This document shows, piece after piece, positions 40,001 to 52,000 of a stretch of 64,000 nucleotides of DNA (positions within the stretch are counted from its first letter, which is position 1; each line of letters begins with the position of its first letter). Source of the stretch: Balanoglossus misakiensis (taxonomy: Eukaryota; Hemichordata); assembly GCA_040954595.2 (NCBI GenBank), contig CM082578.2, positions 7,254,001-7,318,000 on the forward strand, given 5' to 3'. A program made the translations under genes and the position numbers. The notes beneath the pieces are model-generated. The model was not told the DNA's origin, ran no database searches, and saw nothing but the letters and a program-made list of their open reading frames with translations.

Positions 40001-43000
40001 CGACGAGGAAACCGGAATCTTCGTGAGCGAGGTGAGTGGAGCATTTCCCTGCGGATCGTATCGAGTTTACCGTTAGAAGAGTGTGGGGGTTTCTTGCAGC
40101 TCGGGTTTGAAAATTGGATTTTCTGGCTGTTAATATGTGAAATCTCTCTGGGATACAGTATTCATAGAATTAGTTGATTATAAACAACACGGGTACGGGA
40201 CAAAAAGTTTTGAGTGAGTGTTGTTATCAGGAGCTTAACGAAGTGGGGGAAGAAAGGTCGTAGACTTACGAGGGGCTAGGAGTACACTTATCAATATGGT
40301 CTACCACTGATGTATATTTAAGGTTAAAATGCATGATGGATGAAAATTGTTCATATTTCGGCGATGTCGTACGCTGATTATACAGAAATTACTGCAATTT
40401 GTGTCAAACAGCACTCAACCCTTGTTTGTGGAAAGGGCATTGCTGATCAGCGAGGTCTTTCATTTGCGAAAACTACCAGTGATTGCTGGTAAATCATCTG
40501 AGCGTGGCGATCGACATTTACAGGCACCACTTGCGGTATCTGGGAACTGCCGGTTGTAGGGGATTAAAACAACAGTGGGGTTTGAGAGTCGACGTTTTGC
40601 TCTCTTGGTTTCGGTGAAAGACAATATTGCCCAGTCACTTGATCTTTTGAACTGCCGGCGAGCGACCCCCCTTCAGTCGATGAAAGCCAAGTGCTCAGCT
40701 TTAGGCTGGAAGTTTATAGTCTAGCTAGTGCAAATATATGCTTCCAACATCAGCAGATTCTGTCTGTGTTTCAGTGAGGCATTAAATAACCCTAATGAGT
40801 ACGTACAAATTACTTTGGCTAATTGTCAGACAGCTAATACACAAAGTGTAACCGAAACCAACCAATCAATATCGACAAATTACTTTTTTTTATGAAAGTA
40901 TGTGAAGGGGTTGGTGAGTGTTCAGTTTGGAGGATTTTAATATTGAGGATATTAGGGATTCCTATAGTGTAGAGTGCATGTCACCCTGGGCTTTTTTGTT
41001 GCATGTTTGGTCAGGTAATTAATAGTAGCAGATTCTGAATTGAAGTACCAGCTACTGGTGTTACTCTGTCACCAGTCTGGCCAAAGATAAACTATATTTT
41101 GAACTGGAGGCGGTACACACAGAGGGCACATCAACACTCGAGGCTCAGATTTCTGTGTTGTAGCCAAATGCAGACTGACCTATAAGTGAGTGGCCCTGCT
41201 GCCAAAGTATGCAGGGGCTCAAATTCCCCTATCATAGGATCTCTCTGACTTTTGCTCACCATCGGCCGTTTACCCCCGCTGCGAAGTCCTCAGTGCTGTG
41301 TTTCAGCCATGCTGTGTGTATATGTGTGTGTGTGTGTGTGTGGTTGGGTTTGTCGGAAGAACTTAGTTTAGAGCTTGGCGTTTATGTCAAAATGTAGTTG
41401 AAATGGAAAAACGAAACTGCATGTTTTCAATGGGTGTGTAGTATTTTTGGTCTGTTACAATTGACACCAGTCAGCTGCCCCCTCCTATTCTGTTTCACTT
41501 CCTGAGCCCCAGACTGTGTCAAAAGAGTACAAAGATTTGTAATGACTGTGTAAATACTCTTTCCTGGAGTGTAAATTTTAGTCCAATATGCTGCCACCTC
41601 TTGAAAATGCCACACAGGGCATGTTTACTTTATTGCTAAAAGTTTTTGTAAATGGACAAAATGCCATAGGTGAACTGGCCTCGGTAATAGAAGACAGGGA
41701 ATCAGTGTTGAAGACGTGGGGTCGCAGTAAAATATCCAGTAAACCTCCACAATCCATGATTTAGGTAGTTAAATTATTAACACTTTAGAAGTTTAACTTC
41801 ATAACTGGTTGAAATGCAAGGGGAAAGTCTAATTATAAAGAAATACTAAAAAATTAAATATTCTGAGGGTAAAACAATTTTGTTTTTCAAAATCCGTACC
41901 CCAAAGCATTTGAAAGTTTTGTAAGAAGTGTTCAATGGTAAACTTAAGAAAAGTTCTTTGAATATTACAATTCCACATTTCGTTATACGTGCGTCCTCTA
42001 GTGCCCTGATTATATCAGCAAGAATTTTTCCACGAAAAAATTGGCGCATCCAATGAACTCCGAATTAAGCCAGCTGTGTAGTTTCACCTCATAACATCTT
42101 TCCCTCGGAGCAAAACCCATTCAGGTGATAAATTCCCATCTGTGTTGCCATGACAACCATTCCCTCCACTTTAGTCGCGGGTTGAATTTTTTTTTCCTCG
42201 ATGACACCGTCTAATGTGTAGTTTTTTCTGCCTCGTCTGATCTGAAGTGAATTTCTCTGTAGGTATTTCATCGCACAGAGGGATTCCCGATAAATATGCC
42301 TCTGATTACCGAAAGAAAATTTAATTAACCCTTTTCAGAAATAATATCAGATCCGTTTCCCCAGCTGAATAAAAATATATTTTCATTGCCATAATAGGTA
42401 AAAAAAGAAAGTCTGTGAAGAGTCACGTTAAGCGGTGGTCGTAATGCGTGCGCACTGATATACTCTGGCCTCTAAACTGGGAGATAATCGCATTTGGAAA
42501 TCTCTCTGAAGGTTTTTAAAACAAAACTGAATAGGATGCGGGAGATGCGATTACCAGGTCTATTTCTACTCGTGGCGGAATGCTGAGATATTCTGCTCGG
42601 GGAGGGCACAAGACCGAGCTTATCAACTTTGGATTCTAATTTTGGTCTGATCGGAGTTAATGTGTTCACAGTGGTACTACATCATTTCTTTTTCAAAGAA
42701 AACCAGAAAAAACTTGTTGGGGGGGGGGGGGGGGGGGGGGGTTGACAGAATCGTTGACTTTTCATCAGCTTTCCCACAAAAAAGAGGAAATTTGCAGTGT
42801 GAGATTAGTGCAAGTCTTCCCTGGTTAGTACTCTTGCACCTTCGTGGAATTTGTTTCAGCCAGCACCATTTGAGGTGCATAATTACTTGGGATAAATGTT
42901 AATATGGTCAACCCCCTTAGTGGTGGCCAAACTTTGACAATTTTTTTTCTTGTAAGAGTTTTTTATGACCAAAAAATCTATACGCACTGCATTATTCACT

Positions 43001-46000
43001 GGATTTTTAATATATCATTCATCATTTCGTCAGCATTTCTGACCAATTTCCTCTCACAAATTCAACTAGTTGTATGTAGGTGGTCGCACTTCATTACAAT
43101 GCAACCCTGCAGTAATTGGCAAGTGCAATGCTGCAGAGTGGAAGGGGGGGGGGAGGGGTTTGTAACTTGGCGACATCCTCTGCTCAGCTTTTTAACTGAA
43201 ACTCACCCTCCCTCTTGGGGGAACGGCTTGGCACAATGTTTAATTTGCTAACACAATAGACCAGGCCCCGTGGCATTCTAGATGGAAAAAATATGAATAG
43301 ATATGAGACATTAATGAAATGAAACTTAATCAAATTTTTATTGGGTTAGTTTGAAATTCAACCAGTCGTACTTCAGAGTGGAGATGTCCTGAGGGGGAAG
43401 TTGGGACTACGAGCGAATTCCACTAGTCAAGCTTTTTTTTATATATACGTTTATTAAATCTCCACTGTGAAATGCAGGAATGGAGATTGATATTAAATAT
43501 CCAATTATCTTGCACGCAGCAATCATGGAGTGATTAATTCGTATTATGGATTTACAAAAATTTGGAACCTGTAATTAATACATCTGAGGGTAAATGGATG
43601 CCTCTGGTGCGACTAAGTGTAACTCAATCATTGACCAACTCCAGTAATCAGATTGTTTCTGCTTTTCAGGACACAACATAAAAGAGCTTCTGTGCAATCT
43701 TGTGAAATCTTATAATGGCGCAGGCATGGTTTACTGGGTTTTTCAACTGAGCGTGCTCAATTTTAAATCTGACAAATATGTTGAATTTTCCCTGGACACG
43801 TAAAACACATCTGTGTTTGCGATTTTGTGTGAAAATTTAAAAAAAAAAGGTGTATAGAAAAGAATGATAGATTAGCAGTGTTTGCTTTGTAAATGTGTGG
43901 CTTTCTGTCTGTTGACAGCTGTTATTCAGGACTGAATTTTTGCACCAAAGGTGGAGAGGGAAAATGTATAATTCCCTTGTTTACTTTTGATGTATGATTT
44001 ATGGATCTTGTGAACAAACAGCTGTCATGTATTACATAGGCAAGTGTACGTGTATATATATGTTCTGCCCTCTTGACGATGAACCGGCAGCAATTTATTT
44101 TGCGAGTAAATTGCGAGTCACCGCTGATGGAAAATGTGTGCCTTCTTCGGTTACAGATTGAGCCGTATAGAGTAGCCGGACAAGATGGAAGAATTCGGGA
44201 AGGAGATCAAATTTTACAGGTAAGAAAAAAAAATGCCGCTGCATGCTGCTCGTATTGACGTGTTCTATTTGTGTTCGTTTTTTAAAAAGCGCTGAAATGC
44301 GAAACTTTGGGGTGGATGATGTGGCTGCATATAAATCGCGGTTGCGTGCGGCCCCGGCTGAAATGAAAAAGTCGCTGAAACAGAACTGCTGCGGGAAATT
44401 ATTGCCGAGAAACGAAAGATCTGAAAGGAGAAAAAAAAATGGCTCCAGAGGAAAGTCATGACCTTTGAACTCGGCCAATCTCTTATGATCTCTCTCAATC
44501 ATTGGTTGCACGTCTCCAAGGGACAAAAATCGTATTTGGGATTCATATTTGCGAAATTCTGCCTGTGTGCGAGTACGGCTGCACAGGTTACCAGGGTGAT
44601 ACATTAGCATATAATGAATGCAAGAAAAGCACAATGTTATCCCCTAAAAATAAGTCAATTTTTACTGCTTGCCAGTTGAAGATGACAAAGATTTGTTTCA
44701 GATGATCGTAGAAAAAAATGCTTCTGACAAGATAACTAAAAGTTGTCTTTCTATGTAAGATACACTATATCATGTCTAAATATCAAATCCCCATGGATAA
44801 GAACAAATCTCTCATGTCAAAACCTAGTATCAAGCGTATTTTCAAAACTTTGGCATTTAAAATTTCAGTATCTGTGCATGTCATTCCTGTAACTTGACAC
44901 ACCTTTATGTAAAGTTGAACATACAGCGCAAACAGCCAGGGGATTGGGGAAGGGAGAGACCGTGGCACGGAACTTCGTATGTAGAACACAAACGGTTTGC
45001 GGTCCTGTCTGTATGCCAGGGCCCTTTCATCATTTTCCGACCCAGCATACTAGAGATGCTCTGGCTAATCTGGTTATAGCTTCAGCACTGTGTCATCGCG
45101 TCCCGTGATTTGCTGACCCGGGGTTTATTAAAACCGATTGAGTCGGGGGGCCTGCCCGACTACGTCTTCAGGGGGCCCGGCAAACTTTTCCCCGCGTCTT
45201 GCGGTCTGGCCTTCGCTCGGCGATGCGGAAAATCTCCGCTGACAGCGGCGCGCTTCAGGAATTTCCTCCCTCGCTAAATCGGGCCTAATATTTAAAACGA
45301 GGTTTTCCTGACGTTGGGAAGAAAAAAAAAACATGTTTGTCTCCCACCTCCGTCCCCCGTCTCTCTGCTGATACTGTCTGTGGATGGGGCATTGATTGTG
45401 CTGCTTGACTGACTCCGGCACGAGATTACTCGGACTGTGTTTCAGAGTAATTTACAGGGAGAGGAAAGCAATTCCTTGGAGGCATACATCAGATCACTTT
45501 GCTTGCTGAAGTAGAAAACACAATGAAATTGAGAAATCCTTGGAGTTTTACCAAGAAAAAGGAAGTGGGCATATAACATTAATATACCAGGGGAAGGATA
45601 CTGGAGTTTGCTGCACATACTCCACCAGTGGACTCTGAGGTATTCAGCCAGGACACACAAGTTTTTTCTTCTTCTGTCTTTCGGATGGCACAGGAAACTC
45701 AGCATTTGTCTAAACTGCCAGGGGACTTAAAAATTCCAAAATGTCAGATTGACAAGGCCGAGTTGCTGTGAACTCAAAATTTTGAGCGTCTTGAAGCAGA
45801 ATTTAGGCGAATGCATGTCACTTTATCTGTGATGTCAACAGAATCACAGCCCGTGTATTGAAACTTCGTCTGAAATGTGCACTGGAAGTTGTCAAAAAAA
45901 AATGTATCATTTTTTTCTAAAAATCTGAAGTGTGGCGTGAAATATCAGATGTTTTGCGGTCATGTTGCGTAGGTTGTTAGTTATTCAGGGTGGGGCGTCT

Positions 46001-49000
46001 TATGAATTTGAATTGACAGTTTGTTCGTACTAAAATAACACGCCCCGGGTGAAGTCAATTGCTATGGCATCCACAGGGCATACCACTGACAGGTAATTTT
46101 CCTCATTTTGCCTTCCAGAAAATTGAAATGACAGTTGTTTTTTTTTTTCTTCTCTCCCCTAAATTTTTTTTTTTACAGATAAATGGGGAAGATGTCCACA
46201 ACAAGGATCAAGCTATCTCGTTATTTTCGCAAGACAAACAAGAAATCTCGATCTTGGTGTGTCGGCCGCAGTTACAGGTAACTTGCCGCTCTTCACGTGT
46301 TAGAAATCAGAAAACTAGCGAGAGATGATGACAATAATCATCATTCTGTGCTGACTCCGAACATTTGCAGGTTTTTAATGGTGTGAACTCTCACATGGAG
46401 AGTAATAGGCACCTGAAATACCGCCGAGCAATTTAAACGGTGTTTGATTATTATTTTTAGGTTGTTTCCACGCAAGTTTGGTTGCTTGACGGGGGCGATA
46501 CACTCTCTCCCGCCTTAAATTTGCCTTGAGAACATCAGGCTTCAGTGCTGTCTGATACAGTTGTGTGTGCTCTTCGAAGCATTCACTAGAATTCCTTGCT
46601 GGGGGAAATATATTCTGTGCATCATTTTGCTCCGTGCGTATTTCAGATATAGCATTGTCTTGTGTGCCTGAAAGCTGAGTCTTTCGTTTAGTGAAACTGT
46701 GACAAAAACAGATGGATAACTGTGAATATCTGCAAATAAATTTTTTTTTGCATCATGACATTTTCACTAAAGACTCTTGTGGGATAATATCACATCATCA
46801 AAGCAAGCAGAATGTATTATCTCGTCTGCTTTATGATTCCCCATTTGATACTCCCACGAAAAATCACCCAGCGCGCTATACACTGTGTCCCTGGTCGCCC
46901 TGAAACATGCAATCTGACAGCATCTGAAGTAGGCGTCTGATGTATGAGGTGCAGTTGACTCCACGCTCTCGCCTTTCACCGAATCCAACACCTTGCCAAC
47001 CTCTATGCTAATTAAGACAAATTGGCTTTGTGCTTTGAGTGGCAAACGCGGGTCTTGATTAGCTTTCAGCAGAAAAAACAACCAGGTATATATATATATA
47101 CAGTGGGGAAGGTGTAATGGACGAGTAACACTATCCTGGGTTCTGTCTCTGGCATGATCTGACGGCTTGTCAGTCATTTCCTTCATATCTGGATATTGAA
47201 AGAATGGAAGGCGGTTTTGATTTCATGTGTGTGTGAGAAATTTTCATCGGAGAGAAGGGATCCGGCCGTGTGTCAATACCCCGTGTTTGATGTTGGCTAT
47301 AATATTCCCATATCGTTCATTTCCCGGTAAACTGTGTATTTTTTGCCCCGGCGGTGACCGTGTGTGGGTGCAAGGGATCACCCGTGTTAGTACGTCCATT
47401 AGCGGGCGGAAAAAAGCTGATGGTATAGTCACAATATTAACTTAGGAGCTGTATCAGTTACCCGTGTATAGTTGATGTGAGGGTGCAGCACTTTATATTT
47501 GTCCATTTTTTTGTGCCCGGATAAATTTGAATATTCCCCCCCCCCCCCCCCACGTCACTGCATGCATGCACTGTTAGGGGGGATGTAAGGAACGTGTGTA
47601 GGTGAACGCATCCAGAGACAGAAACATGACAAGCAATTTCCATTAAAACGATACCTTTTACACAAGAAAAGATGGCGCATTTTGATAAGGGCGCAAATTG
47701 GATGAATTGTTGTCAATGTCACTTAATGAGGGTGGCACGTAAGAGTTTACTCGTTTTCGGCAGTGATCGCGAAATCGTTGGATTGACAGGGGCAATATAA
47801 GGTTCTGTCACTCGCGTGCATGAACCTTGAGTACTGCGGAGGGCACAGTTATAAAAATCAATAGAGTAAGAAAAAATGTAGGTTTTCTCCCCGTGGTATC
47901 GATCGCGTCACACCTATTTTCCTTCAGATTAAATGCCAAGAACTGGCAAATCTTAAAGAACGCTGAGTGAAATTTCACGTGTGGTTGATAGTGTTTAGTC
48001 CCTTGTACGTGGTATTCTGAGTGAGTTTTGAAATGCGTCCTCCGCTTTACAACAGTGTGGTACGATTTAGTGTCCTGTACATCCACTTTAATGAAACGAT
48101 GACTTTGATTGGCTGTCTGAGTCCCAACAGTGGATAGTAAGCCAGTAGAAAACCATGACACAACAATGCAATACAACTGTGAGCAAGAAGAAATTTTAGT
48201 GTCGTTTTGCCTTTATCGTGAATATGGAGATAAATACAGATTTTTGAAAATGAATAAGGGACAATTTACATGAAAGCTTCAAGTCAAAATTAATTAACCA
48301 TGTTTTTTTAAAGTTCAAATTGAATAGCCTATGGTGGTGTTCGAATCCCGTAAAATACAATTCGATTAAATTGTGTAATGCTCCAGTAATCGCGGAGGTG
48401 GTATGTTTCAACTCTTGGATGACAAATGCTCAGTCATATTGGCAATTTCATTCCGTAATGGCTGGTGTTCCTCCCGTTGAATTCGTTGAATGCCAATTGA
48501 AACAAGTGAATACATGTCAACCAGTTAATGAATATGGCAAATGTAGCTCATATTTTGCCGGCGGCACTAATTACACGCACGCGGGCTATATTGCTGTGTC
48601 GTGCCAGGACAGACAGATGTATTCTTATGCTGTGACAAGTGATCAAATACTAATAATGCTTTGAATAAAAAGCCCCCCTTTTATTTCCCTGTCATTAATA
48701 TTCAAACTGAATTCCTTTAGTCTCAAAAGAAACAATATGGCTCGGGGGGGAATTCAATTATCAATCGGCGGTTGCTTCCTTTGATCCATTCGCTTTGATG
48801 TTTATGAAGATTTTCGATGGAGATGACCGTGACCCCGATATTAGCCACAACAGCACTCGCATTAATTTCTATGGACCAATCTTTTTTTCGCTATGAAAAA
48901 AAATTGAAAAGCATGATTTTCACTTTTGGTGGTTTCTGTGGTGTAAAGAGGGATCAAACTACTTGGTGGCTTTGTGGGTTTTATTTCTGCATTCATTTTA

Positions 49001-52000
49001 ACAACCGTGGTTCACCCATCCTTCCAAAGTCAGTATTTTGAGTCAGCAATGAATTGTGCTGGTTTCAATGATAACTGTTGTATTTTCAAACTTCTGGATC
49101 ACACAAAAAAAATGATTCAATTTCTCTTCGAAGAATATATCATCCCCAGAACACAGATAGAAAGAAAGATAAAAGCAACCCCCCAAAAATATTTTGCACT
49201 GATGTAAAAATATCAAAACAAAACAAAAACTGGAAAATGACACATTGCTGGCACAGGAAGGATTGGTGACTAAACCGCATCTGCACTTTCTCTTATTTAA
49301 CGCAATGCATTCTGTCCTATCTATCTGCAGTTGGATGATGGCTTGCTATATGATGATACAAATGTTTTATTGGATGATCTTCACATGGACATGTTAGAAC
49401 AGCATCATCAAGAAGCTATGCAGTTCACTTCATGTTTGCTTGATACTGTAAGTCACTTATTTTGCACCTTTCTGCCGAAAAAAAAACTTTCTTTTCCATA
49501 TTTCTGTGCATTTTGTTTTGTTTTTGTTTTGGTGGGTGTTTTGTCATGTGTTTGGAGTTTGTGTTTGGAGTTTTTTTATACTTGTACACTTCTCTGCCTC
49601 CTCTGTTGAAATCTTGCTGCCCATCCCATACAAGTCTCTGCCACATCGCGCCGCATTCACATCATTTTTACATCCATCATGATCACTTTTTTCACAGCTA
49701 TATGTACATGTACTTGTGTACAGCTTTAAAATCAGTTAATTAACCATCAATGTGTCGCAGAACACAGATCTTCTCTGCGTTCTTTCTAAGCGCGGGAAAA
49801 TTGGATGTTTTGAAACAAACGCCACCGTCCTGCCTTCTGACTGTTCCCATGGCAACTACCGATTTTTCGCCAATTTAATACTCCTTTAAAAGATGTCAGA
49901 GGTAAACGTTAACTGTGGAGGTTGAAGGCCGCATGCACGTCAAACCTCGTTCCACATCTGGCTCAGTCGGCATGGCGACTGCCGACGAGACATCAACACC
50001 TTTGTACATGTTTTGGATTTGGGAGGGTTTCGTGATACGCATGACATTTAAGCCAATCAACGACATGGGAATTCCGGGCTTATCCCACACCGGCACTGTT
50101 GCGCAGTTGCCATCTGGTGTAAGTTCTTTGATGGATTTCAAAACAGGAAGTCACCCCCTTACGCAGTGTTCCCTGAACTCCAGTTTTATACTTGCCGACA
50201 AGAACATATTCATGATCACTCAAAGATGTTCACGTTATACTCTCTCTCCTGCCGACAGGAATGGATTTCCCATGTTTCAATTCTTTGTATTGATGATACA
50301 GTTACAACTGTAGAGTTGATCAAAGGTGTATACATGTAACGCTAAAAATAAACTTCCTTTTAAAGGTCTTTTTAACCCTTTCACCACTATGGTCCAGTCT
50401 AAATCTGTTGTTTTCCTATAGTTGGACCGATAAAGAGGGAACTGGGGGTGAAAGGTTTAAAGGAGGAACGATAATACGGCTGCATGTACTTGTGTGCAAT
50501 GAAAGTTGTTGACAACTGGCTTTGACAGAAACATGTTTTTGTCAGAGATTCGTTCACATTTCACTGCAGGCACACAGTTTCTGCCTGCAGAATGATTCCT
50601 TGTTGATGTTTCCAGTCTCCATGGCCACGTAAATGAGATGCGGCTCTCCATTGCTGTTTGGGGTTTCGTATCTTCATACCCCTACATGTATTTCATTAGT
50701 GGGGTCGATTCTAGGCAATGGTGCCGTCGGCTGAACAAAACGTCTGCACCTATCGCGATGTGACCTGGGGGGGGGGAGTGTATAATACCTGTGACATAAC
50801 AAAGATAACACACCGGGAGGTTGTCACGCTCCTAACCTTGCATGTCCTTGCCTGCTCTGACCTCGTGTTTTTACAGCAGCTAGCTGTTAGTGTATTTCTC
50901 CTCGTTAGAAACCGGGAGCCCAGAGCATGTAAAAAATTGGGAGGGGGGCTCTTGCTTGAGTGTTCACCCCATTCACATTGGTTACATTTGAAAATTGTCA
51001 TACAGCAGATTTGATGCTGAAGCACAAAGGCTAAAGAGTGTGACAATTAATAACAGTGATTGATTTATACAAATCCTGTGTGTTTTACGACGTGAAAATA
51101 CTGAAATCCAAAAGCAGTCTTTTTTGCTGAAATTTTTGTCTCATTCAGAAGGTGAAAGTTTGAAAAAGGTAGTGCAGTGGATGTGTTTCCACATGTGTGT
51201 GTAACATGCAGACTGTGTGTGTATTTGTGTGTGCACTGTGTACGTGTAAATTGGAGATGTCTTCCACAGTAGACTTGCATTATTATCTCTCGCAGCCTGA
51301 CGACAGAATTGCGAGGTTGCAGAGTATTGTTTCGGAAATTGCGTATAAGTACATTTCTCCTGGGTCCTAGCTGTGGCAGCGTCAATGCATGGGCTTTATA
51401 GGATTTCCAGATTATCAGATTATGACAGAAGAAGAAAGGCAGTAATGCATCCATGGCAACTGTTGCCATGGTGATGTGGTGATGCACTCACATTAGAGAA
51501 TGGGAGGTGAAAGTTTCATTCTTTTTGTGGTTTCTTCATCGTGATGTTAAAGTCTGTCTTTAGTTAAGGGTCTCATTTTAACAAACCAGTACTATAATGA
51601 AAGAAGGTGTATAATAAAGGGTTATAAATGAAATACAGCCATATAAGGTATATGAGAGGTATTGGACTTCTCCACAGCTCATCCAACACATTGCACACAC
51701 AGACATGCAGCCCTATACATTCAAGGCTAGAGCTTAATATTGTTGATTACGCACGCAAAATTCCAACCACAAAATGTTCTAGGTCATCCATCCGAGTGGT
51801 TTTGACATTGTTCCTGGTAATGCTGAGAATTACCGCCGGCGAGGCATTTCTGAGACAAAGTAAGCGGCGGTGTGTGTAGGGCCTGGTTTGTTGATTTTAC
51901 CAAAGCTGTGAAGAGGTCATGGATAATACATGTACATATATATACTTGACAAAACCCCTCGAAGGGAACACTAAGTTTGCAGCTAATGTTTTCTCCAGTC

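Larger units (their letters stand above)
40032..44156 (+). other. PDZRN intron (phase 0), largest intron between identified exons
   Basis: The intron runs from donor GTGAGT to acceptor GGTTACAG. It contains a TG repeat near 41321-41341, a G23 homopolymer at 42719-42741, a G10 run at 43144-43153 and an X-box palindrome at 42144-42157. No other exon is seen. Confidence 0.85.

Noticed and set aside
44095-44634. 179-codon minus-strand frame
   Set aside because: It overlaps the antisense of a firmly identified PDZ2 exon, and shows no domain or Kozak/splice support.
48337-48350. tRNA B-box-like GTGTTCGAATCCC
   Set aside because: No matching A box or cloverleaf upstream.
48320-48664. 114-codon Cys-containing plus-strand frame
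   Set aside because: It lies within a PDZRN intron, has no recognisable family and no signal peptide; length is compatible with chance.
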